Source of the DNA: Nocardia crassostreae
GTDB taxonomy: Bacteria; Actinomycetota; Actinomycetes; Mycobacteriales; Mycobacteriaceae
Length of the DNA: 64,000 nt
Direction: 5' to 3'
Assembly: GCF_001613405.1 (NCBI RefSeq)
Contig: NZ_BDCH01000019.1
Span: forward strand, 62,001 to 126,000
Shown here: positions 9,701-17,362 of the stretch, one piece after another
Layout: each line of letters begins with the position of its first letter
Numbering within the stretch: the stretch's first letter is position 1
The notes under the pieces: generated by a model
Database searches by the model: none
What the model was told of the DNA's origin: nothing
The model's input: only the letters and a program-made list of their open reading frames with translations
Translations under genes and position numbers: made by a program

Positions 9701-9896
9701 TGCCCGCGCACTCGCGCAGCGCCTCGACCTCGAACGGCCCGCGCAACTCCAGATACAGGGCGACCGTATTCGGCACCTCCGGATACAGCTGCTGGGCCAC
9801 CCACCAGCGCAATTGCGCCGCCGACAGGGGAAGCCCCGCATCATCCGGCAGCGCCGCCGCTCGCGACGCCCGCAGCTCCCCATCGGCTCGCGCCAA
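6765..9896 (-). CDS. Non-ribosomal peptide synthetase, single C-A-T module, 3' end disrupted
   Basis: A 1043-aa module. The condensation domain (about 20-450) has the active-site motif SHHIVLDG. The adenylation domain (about 490-940) has YTSGTTGAPKG, GELYLGGPGV, YRTGDLVR and the A10-like VTAHGKIDRAAL. The carrier domain (about 960-1035) has DDFFELGGNSLL, whose Ser takes the phosphopantetheine arm. The start is TTG 9896, supported by GAGGAG just upstream. The protein ends a few residues after the carrier domain in a basic nonsense tail (HRCRRPRR) where the frame meets a mycolyltransferase fragment, so any following domain or the true C-terminus is lost. The gene stands alone, without tailoring genes; substrate and product are unknown. 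Confidence 0.88.
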   Translation of the reverse strand: MARADGELRASRAAALPDDAGLPLSAAQLRWWVAQQLYPEVPNTVALYLELRGPFEVEALRECAGKAAWELQSPHVRFRLDGGYPRQVLDPDAFAPMDYEDLTDHPDPEAAALVWMEHDHASALDLLTDRLTVARLFRVDDGVHLLYLRSHHIVLDGLGAASVLQRTFELYSATMDSANVKEPPSPLGIAGLLAEECAYSESARARTDGDYWSEQVAGMGEPACLAGRPASRPRPPHRLAATVPTTTAARLAEWRQRSGHTFPELTIAAFACYLAAMTGADEIVLSLPVAARPSAALRRSAVSVSNVVPLRLSGFREITVGEAVERVRARLIGALRHQRYRYEDIQRDRGVNHTARGGFGPVVNMLGAVEPLRMGSNTARIRLLSLGPVEDLMINGYQLGPDEDSITIDIQANPELYSAQDLAVHHRRFLEYLDRFLADPQRAVRSLDSAGVVSIPAVVDSARLLPDLLRSAVLGDSGGDRVLDAVAVQDGSRIWTYRELDELSSRWARELIAAGAGPGAYVLVAVPRSAESVLAVWAVAKTGAAFAPIDTGDPARRSAAVAADSGARWGLTTAAVRAALPPEPGWLMLDDPDTLDRVRRRSAAPIDDTERTRPLHPDHPAYLIYTSGTTGAPKGVVVTHRGLGPLTDYIVEHYGVDRNSRVLHAHAPSFDAHLLELLAAFAGGARLIVEPPAVIAGADLAALLNEAAITHFLTTPAVLATLTPARVPALRVAVVGGEACPADLIARWTPSLRLFNGYCPTETTVMATQSDALTPGGPVPIGPPLPGVRALILDDRLRPAPPCGQGELYLGGPGVAAGYRGRPVATAERFLADPAGTGQRVYRTGDLVRRTGSGALEFLARADDQLTVRGRRAEPAEVAAALTTLPEIAHAVVTAHDGPRGLRLIGYVVAAPGSPLDHPDLIRRLRELLPAALVPAQLVELDRLPVTAHGKIDRAALPDPPSGERPYSAPESGVETLVAAQFAAITGAPRVGRDDDFFELGGNSLLGVALSAELATATGMPVTVRWLYAAPTVREHRCRRPRR

Positions 9897-10078
9897 CGCG
9901 TCTCCTCACGCCCCGAGCAGCAATGATCGAACCGTTCACGGAAAACCTACGGCACAGGTCCGGATCGATCCCGGAGGAACATGCGCTCGCGCCGACATTT
10001 GTATCGTGGCAGGCGGAGCGCCCGCCCCCCGGCGGCCCGTTCCGCCGTCCGTGACCGCGCATACTCCGGGAGTTCCGC

Positions 10079-10730
10079 ATGCCTATCCTGATCACCAGCG
10101 CCCTTCTGCTCGATATGGACGGGACCCTCGTCAATTCCGATGCCGTGGTGGAGCGCGTCTGGCGGGAGTGGTCGCTGAAGCACGGCCTGGATCCGGAGCA
10201 CACACTGGCGGTGACCCACGGCAGGCAGGGCTACGCGACCATGGCCGAAATGCTCCCCGACCGCCCGATGGACGAGAACTACGCCGAGAACGCCGAACTG
10301 CTCGCCGTGGAGACCACCGATGTCGACGGCGTGGTACCGGTAGCAGGAGCCCCCGCCTTCATGCGGGCCATCGCACAACTGCCGCACGCCCTGGTCACCT
10401 CGGCCGACGAGGGCCTGGCCCAGGCCCGCATGGGTGCGGCGGGCCTGACAATGCCGGAGGTCCGGGTAACCGCCGAACAGGTCGGCGCCAGCAAACCAGC
10501 CCCCGAGGGATTCCTGAAGGGCGCCGCCGAACTGGGCTTCGCCCCCCGGGGATTGCGTGGCGTTCGAGGATTCCCCGGCGGGCGTGGCGGCCGCCCGCGC
10601 GGCCGGGATGCGCGTCATCGGCGTCGGCCCGCGCGCGGCCGACCTCGAGCCGGATGTGCACGTCGCGGATCTCACCGAGGTACGGGTGGAAGCGACCGCC
10701 GACGGCAGGATCGCACTGCATATCGGCTGA
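10079..10730 (+). pseudogene. HAD-superfamily phosphatase (beta-phosphoglucomutase-like), frameshifted
   Basis: ATG 10079 begins MPILITSALLLDMDGTLVNS with the HAD nucleophile motif DMDGT. The helical cap follows, then motif II (VTSAD) and motif III Lys (GASKPAPEGFL). At the C/G homopolymer near 10540-10550 the frame is lost. The rest of the enzyme, including motif IV (DCVAFEDSPAGVAAA) and GMRVIGVGP, is in another forward frame to the TGA at 10728-10730. One extra base in the homopolymer run accounts for everything. If the break is a sequencing error the enzyme is complete at about 216 residues and would dephosphorylate a small sugar phosphate or polyol phosphate. Confidence 0.8.
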
Positions 10731-10762
10731 GCGCGCCCGAGCCCGGCGGTCAGGAGGGCAGG

Positions 10763-11170
10763 TCAGTTTCGCAGCAGCAGGGTGATGCCCGCGGCGATCA
10801 CGGCCACCGCGATGGCCGCCAGGCCGTAGCCGATGCGGTGCTGACGCAGCCGGGGCAGATGGTGGTCGACGGCAATGCGACCCGGCCCGGTCAGGGCCAG
10901 CGTGGCGGCGGCCAGGGCGAGGCCGCCGAAAGTCTCACTCAGACCGGCGATCACCGCCATGACGTCGCCCGCGGGGTACCCGCTCGCGGTGAAGAACTTG
11001 CCGGTACCGGAGATGCCGCCGCCGCCGAACCAGCCGAACAGCTTCTGGACGCCGTGCGCAGCCAGGGTCAGGCCGATGGCCAGCCGCAGCACCAGAAGTC
11101 CTGCGTCGTAACCGAGTTGGCCGGAGGTCTCGGCCGACTGCCGGGCGGGGGTCAGGGTGGTCGTGGTCAT
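10763..11170 (-). CDS. DoxX-family membrane protein, internally shortened
   Basis: A 135-aa protein with the DoxX signature LVLRLAIGLTLAAHGVQKLFGWFGG, then GTGKFFTASGYPA, AVIAGLSETFGG and LALTGPGRIAVD. DoxX proteins normally have four helices and about 160-190 residues. Here the ETFGG helix runs directly into the AATLALTGPGR helix, so roughly 40-50 residues holding two helices are absent; the junction is at about 10905-10922 within a GCC-rich repeat-like stretch. The gene follows the dioxygenase with a 26-bp gap and probably shares its MarR-controlled promoter. Members are linked to thiol and quinone stress in mycobacteria. A shortened product may not be functional. Confidence 0.75.
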   Translation of the reverse strand: MTTTTLTPARQSAETSGQLGYDAGLLVLRLAIGLTLAAHGVQKLFGWFGGGGISGTGKFFTASGYPAGDVMAVIAGLSETFGGLALAAATLALTGPGRIAVDHHLPRLRQHRIGYGLAAIAVAVIAAGITLLLRN

Positions 11171-11196
11171 GGGAACTCCTCGTACGGATCGATGGG

Positions 11197-11976
11197 TCAG
11201 CCGAGCTGGATGGAGCGTTTGGCCAGACCGCGCCAGAAGCCGTCGATGACGGCGCGTGGCGCGGCCGGGCCGGATTCGCCCGCGCCGAGCGCGACGAAGA
11301 GCGGGGCGAAGTGTTCGGTGCACGGATGCGCCAGATGCGCTGCGGGAGCCTTGTTCTCGAAGTCGAGCAGGGCGTCGATATCGCCGTCGGCCAGCGCCTC
11401 GCGGCCCCACTCGTCGAATTCGCTCATGACCGGATGGACCGAGCCGTGGCCGGTGAGCGCCCGCAGATTGTGGGTGAAGAATCCGCTGCCCGCGATCAGC
11501 ACGCCCTCCTCGCGCAGCGGTGCGAGCTTGCGGCCGAGCTCCAGCAGCGCGCGCGGATCCAGGGTGGGCAGCGACATCTGCAGGACGGGCACGTCGGCGT
11601 CCGGGTACATCTCCACCAGCGGCACATAGGCCCCGTGGTCCAAACCCCGCTCGGGCACGTCCTGTACGGTGGTTCCCGGTCCCCGCAACAGCTTTCGCAT
11701 CTGATCCGCCAGCTCCGGCGCACCCGGCGCCGGATAGCGCACGTCGTAGTAGTGCTGCGGGAATCCCCAGAAGTCGTACACCAGCGGCACCGTGCGAGTG
11801 GCCCCGAGCGCCACCGGCGCATCCTCCCAGTGCGCCGAAATCATCAGCACCGCCGTGGGTTTCGGCAATGCCGCCGACCAGTCCGCCAGCTGCCCCGGCC
11901 AGATCGGGTCATCGGCCAGCGGTGGCGCGCCGTGCGACAGGTACAGCACCGGCATCCGCTGCGCGTTCTCCGCCAT
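11197..11976 (-). CDS. DODA-type extradiol ring-opening dioxygenase (LigB/YgiD family)
   Basis: A 259-aa class III extradiol dioxygenase homologue. The metal-site residues fall in LSHGAPPL near the N-terminus, ISAHWED, and LDHGAYVPL; SGFFTHNL is a further family motif. Known members open catechol-type rings using Fe(II) or Zn(II). ATG 11976 is preferred over the upstream GTGs because GAGGAG lies at good spacing. The promoter region holds a perfect palindrome and faces a MarR gene. Downstream is doxX. A MarR + dioxygenase + DoxX unit suggests a response to quinones or other electrophilic aromatics; the substrate is unknown. Confidence 0.87.
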   Translation of the reverse strand: MAENAQRMPVLYLSHGAPPLADDPIWPGQLADWSAALPKPTAVLMISAHWEDAPVALGATRTVPLVYDFWGFPQHYYDVRYPAPGAPELADQMRKLLRGPGTTVQDVPERGLDHGAYVPLVEMYPDADVPVLQMSLPTLDPRALLELGRKLAPLREEGVLIAGSGFFTHNLRALTGHGSVHPVMSEFDEWGREALADGDIDALLDFENKAPAAHLAHPCTEHFAPLFVALGAGESGPAAPRAVIDGFWRGLAKRSIQLG

Positions 11977-11992
11977 CACCACAACTCCTCTT

Positions 11993-12006
11993 GTTCAAAT
12001 TTGAAC
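11993..12006. promoter_or_regulatory. MarR-type operator, perfect 14-bp palindrome
   Basis: GTTCAAATTTGAAC is a perfect inverted repeat immediately upstream of the dioxygenase start. The 15-mer TTGTTCAAATTTGAA recurs with one change, inverted, at the second site 12031-12045. Paired AT-rich palindromes in a MarR divergon are typical MarR operators. Confidence 0.7.
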
Positions 12007-12030
12007 CAGGAGCCTCAGCGTACGCGATTA

Positions 12031-12045
12031 TTCAAATTCGAACAA
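12031..12045. promoter_or_regulatory. Second MarR-type operator, imperfect palindrome
   Basis: TTCAAATTCGAA with flanking CAA; read on the minus strand it is TTGTTCGAATTTGAA, one base different from the first site. It lies about 20 bp upstream of the MarR start, as expected for autoregulation. Confidence 0.65.
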
Positions 12046-12063
12046 TGTGGATAAGCTGAGAAA

Positions 12064-12528
12064 ATGCCCGAACCCCAGTGGCTCGATGCCGAGGAGATGC
12101 GTGCTTGGAAGGCCCTGCTGTCCGGCTGGGGGCTGCTCGAGCGGGAGATCGAGCGGCAGCTCAAACGCGATGCCGGACTCTCGCACGCCCAGTACGAGGT
12201 GCTGGTCCGGCTGGCCGCGGCGCCCGGCGGCAGCCTGCGCATGACCGAGCTCGCCGACTCCCTGATCAACTCCAAGAGCCGGTTGAGCTACCAGATCGAT
12301 CAGCTCGAGAAGGCCGGGCTCGTGCGCCGCGAATCCCATCCCACCGACAGCCGCGGCATTACCGCCGTGCTCACCGAGGCCGGACGCCACAAGCTCGAGG
12401 ATGCCGCGCCCGGCCATGTCACGCTGGTGCGTGATCTGCTCATCGACGTCCTCACGCCGGGGCAGCTGACCGCGCTGGCCGACGGGCTCGGTGAGGTCGC
12501 CCGCCGGATCCGGGACGATGCGGAGTAA
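12064..12528 (+). CDS. MarR-family transcriptional regulator
   Basis: A 154-aa winged-helix repressor. It shows LLEREIERQLKRDAGLSHAQYEVLVRL at the N-terminal dimer helices, the recognition helix region MTELADSLINSKSRLSYQIDQLEKAGLV, and the wing with the RESHPTDSRGITAVLTEAG signature. No sensor cysteine is evident, so ligand-induced release is more likely than thiol oxidation. It is divergent from the dioxygenase-doxX unit, with two matching palindromes in the 87-bp gap; control of both directions is inferred. Confidence 0.92.
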   Translation: MPEPQWLDAEEMRAWKALLSGWGLLEREIERQLKRDAGLSHAQYEVLVRLAAAPGGSLRMTELADSLINSKSRLSYQIDQLEKAGLVRRESHPTDSRGITAVLTEAGRHKLEDAAPGHVTLVRDLLIDVLTPGQLTALADGLGEVARRIRDDAE

Positions 12529-12539
12529 GGCGGCGGGCC

Positions 12540-13346
12540 CTACCCGTTGATGCTCACCGTTTTCAGCTCGGGACGCTTGGGGTCGAGGCCGTCGCCGGAG
12601 GAGCGGCCGGTGAGGCGGCGGTGGATCCACGGCACCAGGAATTCCTTGGCCCAGTGCAGGTCCTGCTGGCGCGCGGCCTGCCAGGGCATGGGTTCCTCGG
12701 CGGGCCAGGGGGCGCGCCAGTCCTCGTCCACCGGTGCGCCGAGCACCTCGCAGACGCGCAGGGCGAGGCGGCGGTGCCCCTCGGCGGACAGGTGCAGCCG
12801 GTCCCAACTCCAGGCGCGGTGATCGCGCAGCGGCTTCAAACCCCACAGATCGACCACGGGACAGTCGAATTCGTCGGCGATGACCCGCAGGTTCATGTTG
12901 TAGGTGGCGACCTTGCCGCGCAGATGGCGCATGACGGGCTGCGATCCGGGATCCCAGCCGGTGAACACGACCACGGTCGCGCCGGTGCCGCGCAATTCGG
13001 CCACGGCAACGCGGAAGATATCGGCGAGTTCGTCGGGATTGCCGCCCGGGCGCAGCAGATCGTTGCCGCCCGCGCAGAACGTCACCAGATCCGGTCGCAG
13101 TTCGACCGCGCGGGCCAGTTGATCGTCGACGATCTGGCGAATCAGCTTGCCGCGCACCGCGAGATTCGCATAGCGCACCTCGCCGACCTGCCCGGCCAGG
13201 TGTTCGGCCACCCGATCCGCCCAGCCGCGGTAGCGCCCGTTCGGCGTCTGCCCGCTGTCCGGGTACGGATCGTCCATGCCTTCGGTGAAGCTGTCGCCGA
13301 GAGCGACGAAGGACAGAATGTCATTCGGTAGTTCGATGGCGGGCAT
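12540..13346 (-). CDS. SGNH/GDSL-type hydrolase
   Basis: A 268-aa esterase-like enzyme of the SGNH fold: block I ALGDSFTEG (nucleophile Ser), block II RGKLIRQ, block III GGNDLLRPGG and block V DRLHLSAEGH (catalytic Asp and His). No signal peptide is seen, so it is probably cytoplasmic. ATG 13346 (MPAIELP) is chosen over an upstream TTG because the conserved region begins about 20 residues later. It is convergent with the MarR gene and ends with TAG. The substrate (acyl ester or acetylated sugar) is not predictable. Confidence 0.88.
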   Translation of the reverse strand: MPAIELPNDILSFVALGDSFTEGMDDPYPDSGQTPNGRYRGWADRVAEHLAGQVGEVRYANLAVRGKLIRQIVDDQLARAVELRPDLVTFCAGGNDLLRPGGNPDELADIFRVAVAELRGTGATVVVFTGWDPGSQPVMRHLRGKVATYNMNLRVIADEFDCPVVDLWGLKPLRDHRAWSWDRLHLSAEGHRRLALRVCEVLGAPVDEDWRAPWPAEEPMPWQAARQQDLHWAKEFLVPWIHRRLTGRSSGDGLDPKRPELKTVSING

Positions 13347-13550
13347 GGTGTTCGATCTTGCCAACCAACCGTCTGGTTACGCGACCGTCGGTTGCCCGAA
13401 TGCACCGGGAATCACATTGTTCGGCGGTGTAGCGAGCAAAGGAACGGTGTCGGTTGCGCGACGGAAGGGTGGAGGTTCGCCCGTCGCCGCCACCAAGATC
13501 GTCCCGGTGTGCTGGGCTGCGGGGGTCGGCCTGATGAAGGGAGAGACGCG

Positions 13551-14747
13551 GTGGCGGTGCGACGTCGTGATCTGCTGATCGGCTTCGCGGGGGCGGGCGG
13601 ATTCGCTCTCGCCGGGTGTGCGCGGGAGCAGGAACCGCCACCACCACCCAAGCCCGCCGTCATTCGGTTCGACCCACCACCGGATTCACACGGGGTCGGC
13701 GCGCGCACGCCGGGCCGGGTCACGGTCACCGACGGGACGCTGCGGTCGGTCGAATGGATCGACGAGACGGGCAGACCCTTGCCGGGTATCCCGGCGCCCG
13801 ACAATCGCGGCTGGATCAGCTCCGAGCCGCTCGGCTACGGCCACACCTACACCGTGAAAGCCGTGGCGCACGGCGAAACCGGTGAGGTCGTCGCGACGGC
13901 GGTGTGCTCCACAGTGTGGGCCGAACGGCTCCTGGATGTCTCACTGCGCTCGGGCAATCTGGTCGAGCTGGCCGAAAACGACACGTACGGAGTCGGTTTC
14001 GTACTGGTCGCACGATTCGACGAGCCCGTCGACCGGATGGCGGTGGAACCCCATCTGAAGGTCACCACCGAACCGGCCGTCACCGGAGCCTGGTACTGGC
14101 TCGACGATCAGAACGCACACTGGCGCCCCGAGCGCTACCACGCGCCCGGCACGCGCATCACCGTCGCGGCCGAACTCTTCGGCGCCGACCTAGGCGGCGG
14201 CGTGTTCGGCCTGCGCGATCAACACGTCTCGGTGGTCATCGGTCCCACCCATGTCGCGATCGCCGACGACAACACCAAGCACATCGACGTTTTCGAGAAC
14301 GGAAACCTGGTGCGCAGCATGCCGACATCCATGGGCATGGGCGGCACCGCGGTCGTCGGCCGCAATGTCCTGTCCTTCTGGACCCGTCCCGGCGTCTACA
14401 CCGTCCTGGACCGCCGCCACCCGGTCACCATGGACTCCTCCAGCTACGGCCTGCCGGTCGCTTCTCGCCTCGGCTATCGCACCGTCATCGACCATGCCGT
14501 CCGCATCAGCCACGACGGCATTTTCGTCCACGCCCTGGCGGAAAGCATTTGGGCCCAGGGCAATACGAATGTCTCCCACGGTTGCCTCAACCTCTCCCCC
14601 GACGATGCCGCCTGGTTCTACGACTTCGTCATCCCCGGCGATATCGTCGAGGTCCGCAATACCGGCGGCGACCCCCTCGACATCTGGCAGAACGGGGATT
14701 GGACCATGCCCTGGTCCGATTGGCTGCGCGGCGGCGCGGCCATCTGA
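13551..14747 (+). CDS. L,D-transpeptidase lipoprotein (Ig-like + YkuD)
   Basis: A 398-aa cell-wall enzyme that makes 3-3 peptidoglycan cross-links. GTG 13551 has GGGAGA upstream and gives a basic start (AVRRRDLL), a hydrophobic stretch and a lipobox ending LAGC, so the mature protein is lipid-anchored outside the membrane. Two Ig-like domains follow; the second contains EPHLKVTTEPAVTGAWYWL, as in mycobacterial LdtMt2-type enzymes. The YkuD catalytic domain ends with IFVHALAES and NVSHGCLNLS, in which Cys is the nucleophile. Length and domain order match the LdtA/B class. It is divergent from the SGNH hydrolase. Confidence 0.93.
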   Translation: MAVRRRDLLIGFAGAGGFALAGCAREQEPPPPPKPAVIRFDPPPDSHGVGARTPGRVTVTDGTLRSVEWIDETGRPLPGIPAPDNRGWISSEPLGYGHTYTVKAVAHGETGEVVATAVCSTVWAERLLDVSLRSGNLVELAENDTYGVGFVLVARFDEPVDRMAVEPHLKVTTEPAVTGAWYWLDDQNAHWRPERYHAPGTRITVAAELFGADLGGGVFGLRDQHVSVVIGPTHVAIADDNTKHIDVFENGNLVRSMPTSMGMGGTAVVGRNVLSFWTRPGVYTVLDRRHPVTMDSSSYGLPVASRLGYRTVIDHAVRISHDGIFVHALAESIWAQGNTNVSHGCLNLSPDDAAWFYDFVIPGDIVEVRNTGGDPLDIWQNGDWTMPWSDWLRGGAAI

Positions 14748-14750
14748 GTG

Positions 14751-15728
14751 TCAGTCGCCGGTGTCCTCGTCGAGGTCCACCTCGACCTTGTCGCGGTCGG
14801 CCCATTCCAGGAGCGGTTCGAGGTCGAAGACGGCCTCGTCGATACCGGCGTGCAGATCGCCGAGTTCGGCATAGCGGCCGGGGACGGTGGTCATGGTGAA
14901 GTCGCGGGGGTGCAGGTCGGGGATCTCATCCCAGCGGACCGGGGTGGAGACCGTCGCCCCGGGGACGCCCCGCACCGAATAGGCCGCGGCGATGGTGTGG
15001 TCCCGGGCGTTCTGGTTGTAGTCCACGAACAGCTGCTTCGGATCGCGGTCACGCCGCCACCAGGCCGTGGTGACATCGTCGGGGGCGCGGCGCTCGACCT
15101 CCCGCGCGAAGGCGAGGGCGGCGCGGCGGACTTCCTGGAAGCCGAAGCGCGGCGTCGTGCGCACGTAGATGTGTAATCCCTTGCCGCCGGAGGTCTTCGG
15201 CCAGCCGACCGCTCCCAGTTCGTCGAGCACCTCGTGCACGACACCGGCCACCCGCTGCACGCGCGACCACGGGCAGTCCGGCATGGGGTCCAGATCGATG
15301 CGCCATTCGTCGGGCAGTTCGGTGTCGAAGCGGCGGGAGTTCCAGGGGTGGAACTCCACGGTCGACATCTGCACCGCCCAGATGACATCGGCGAGCTTCT
15401 CGACACAGAGTTCGTCGGCGGTGCGGCCGTAGCGCGGGAAATACAGCTCCACGGTGGGAATCCAGTCCGGTGCGCCGCCAGGCAGCCGTTTCTGATGCAC
15501 CTTGCCGCCGGGTAGCCCTTTGGGAAACCGGTGCAGCATGCACGGCCGGTCCCGCAGTGCGTTGACGATCCCGTCGCCCACGCTCAGGTAGTACTGCACC
15601 AGGTCGAATTTGGTCGCCCCGGTCTCGGGGAAATACACCCGATCCGGATTGGATACGCGCACCGTGTGCTCACCGACCGTCAATTCCACGGCCGGTGAGG
15701 CCGACTTACTGGCCACCCGTCCGACCAT
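14751..15728 (-). CDS. LigD-type polymerase/primase domain protein (NHEJ)
   Basis: A 325-aa stand-alone polymerase domain of the LigD/AEP superfamily, used in mycobacteria for ribonucleotide gap filling in Ku-dependent end joining. Seen: NPDRVYFPETGATKFDLVQYY, RPCMLHRFPKG, EWRIDLDPMPD (the metal-binding DxD), TSGGKGLHIYV and RWDEI. Neither a ligase nor a nuclease domain is attached, and Ku is not in this window. It is convergent with the L,D-transpeptidase with a 3-bp gap. Confidence 0.92.
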   Translation of the reverse strand: MVGRVASKSASPAVELTVGEHTVRVSNPDRVYFPETGATKFDLVQYYLSVGDGIVNALRDRPCMLHRFPKGLPGGKVHQKRLPGGAPDWIPTVELYFPRYGRTADELCVEKLADVIWAVQMSTVEFHPWNSRRFDTELPDEWRIDLDPMPDCPWSRVQRVAGVVHEVLDELGAVGWPKTSGGKGLHIYVRTTPRFGFQEVRRAALAFAREVERRAPDDVTTAWWRRDRDPKQLFVDYNQNARDHTIAAAYSVRGVPGATVSTPVRWDEIPDLHPRDFTMTTVPGRYAELGDLHAGIDEAVFDLEPLLEWADRDKVEVDLDEDTGD

Positions 15729-15763
15729 AACGGCAATCCGGGCGATTCCGCGCTACAACTCGC

Positions 15764-16531
15764 TCAGTCCTGCTCGGGACCGAGGGAGATACCGCGGCTG
15801 GCCAGCCAGGGCAGCGGGTCGATCTGCTGTTTGCCGTCGAGCCAGACCTCGAAGTGGCAGTGCGGGCCGGTGGAGAAGCCGCGGTTGCCGACGGTGGCGA
15901 TCTGGTCCCCGGCCAGGACGCGCTGGCCGACGGTGACGGTGGTGGTGTCCACATGGCCGTAGACGGTGATGGTGCCGTCGTCGTGCAGCAGGCGCACCCA
16001 CATGCCGAAGCCGGAGGCCGGGCCCGCGCTGATCACCGTGCCGTCCTCGACGGCCTCGATGGGGGTGCCGATCGGGGCGGCCACATCCACGCCGTAATGC
16101 GTTACGCCCCAGCGGGCCCCGAAGCCCTAGGTGAAGACGCCCTCCGCGAACTTCGCGAACAGCGGGCGCAGACCCGCCGAGGCGCGCGCCTCGTCGTCGG
16201 CGGCGAAGTGCTGTCCATTGCGCAGCAGGTTCTGGATCACCTCGGGATCGTCCAGCGGTGCGGCGCTGAGAATCTCGGGGAAATGCGCGTCGGTGCCCGC
16301 CAGACCGGCCTGCTGCGCGGCATTCTGCGGATCCGCCAGCAGCATGCCCTGCACCTCGACCGCTTCGTGGACGGACATCTCCTGCATGCCCGCCTGCACG
16401 GCCGCCACCGCCGCGCCCATGGCCACCGCCACCATCACGGCCCGGCCCTTCAAAGCGTCGATGGCCGAGGGCTTTCGATGCCTGCCCCGTCGCCGCTCAC
16501 CCTGCCCGACTCGCCCCGACACCCCGTGCAC
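15764..16531 (-). pseudogene. M23 peptidoglycan endopeptidase with an in-frame amber codon
   Basis: An M23 (LytM-type) zinc peptidase, secreted or membrane-tethered, that cuts cross-bridges in peptidoglycan. The N-terminus (start about GTG 16531, uncertain) has GRHRKPS and a hydrophobic helix, then a helical linker. The catalytic core is complete: THYGVDVAAPIG (metal His and Asp), GYGHVD-type loop, and TGPHCHFEVW (HxH). At codon 135 (16127-16129) TAG interrupts the sequence between GVFT and GFGARWG, where almost all family members have Ser (TSGFG). The reading frame is otherwise open on both sides. TCG to TAG is a single change. It may be a pseudogene or a base-call error. Confidence 0.8.
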
Positions 16532-16843
16532 ATCCCCGGAAGCACTGCCCCGCAATAGAATCCAACCCTCCAACCGACGCTGCTCCGGCGGGTGCCACCC
16601 ACAGCGCACACCGCCCATCCAGCTCGGCCGCACCTCGCCCTGACTCGGGTGCGAGACCCTACCACCCGAACCTGTGAGCCCGAATCTGCTGCGCCGTCGC
16701 TGAATCCGGGCCGGTGCGCCCGGAGCGCACCGAAGAAATCGTGATAGCCCCCTCGACAGATATCTTGCCTTTTCTCCGTTTGGTGATAGTTTTTCTCTAT
16801 GGTCGATTCGACCGAAAACTCTCTGTGCATCGAGGGAGATGCC
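16532..16843. other. 312-bp intergenic region between the M23 and secreted-protein genes
   Basis: No gene recognised. The right end is AT-richer (about 16755-16800) and carries TTGCCT and GATAGT spaced 14 bp apart, a weak promoter candidate for the secreted protein. A short inverted repeat (CGGGTG/CACCCG) lies near 16645-16670. Confidence 0.4.
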
Positions 16844-17344
16844 GTGTCCAGGGCTGTGAAGGTTACCGCCGCACGGGTTTGCGGGGGAATTCTGGGGATT
16901 ATCTTGTGTCTGCTCGGGGTGAGCCCCGCGCACGCCGCGGACCCACCCGGTCCGGCCGTGGTCGACGGCCGCGCGTATTTCGCGCTGGGCGGCTGGAACT
17001 GCTCCATCGATGCGGGCGGTACGGTGGGCTGCGATCTCGTGGTTCCGGCGGCTTCCATGAATGTGTTGATTGCCGGAATGCAGGTGCCCATGCCGCACGT
17101 GCCCGCCATCGTCATCGATTCGGCCACCTGGCCCGCGCATCCCCAGTGGAGCTCCAATGGCAGCCATACATTGCCGGGCGGAAATCCGGTGCTGCCGCGC
17201 ATCACTGCCGTGAACTACCACGATCCCCAATATTCGGTCACCCATGCCGGGGCGACCTGTCAAATCACCTTCAAAGGCATACCCGTGTGCACCTCGATGG
17301 GGCACGGGTTCAGCCAATGGGGACCAGAGCCGTTCGGCTACTGA
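16844..17344 (+). CDS. Secreted protein of unknown function
   Basis: A 166-aa protein. GTG 16844 is preferred over ATG 16799 because GAGGGA lies 6 bp upstream and the product then begins with a proper signal peptide (basic start, hydrophobic core, AHA-A cleavage). The mature part has four cysteines spaced for two disulphides, with two motifs, GGWNCSI and GATCQITFKGIPVC. Similar small secreted proteins are common in Nocardia and mycobacteria, but I cannot give a function. It is convergent with the esterase gene. Confidence 0.7.
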   Translation: MSRAVKVTAARVCGGILGIILCLLGVSPAHAADPPGPAVVDGRAYFALGGWNCSIDAGGTVGCDLVVPAASMNVLIAGMQVPMPHVPAIVIDSATWPAHPQWSSNGSHTLPGGNPVLPRITAVNYHDPQYSVTHAGATCQITFKGIPVCTSMGHGFSQWGPEPFGY

Positions 17345-17362
17345 TCCCCATGAATCAACTGA

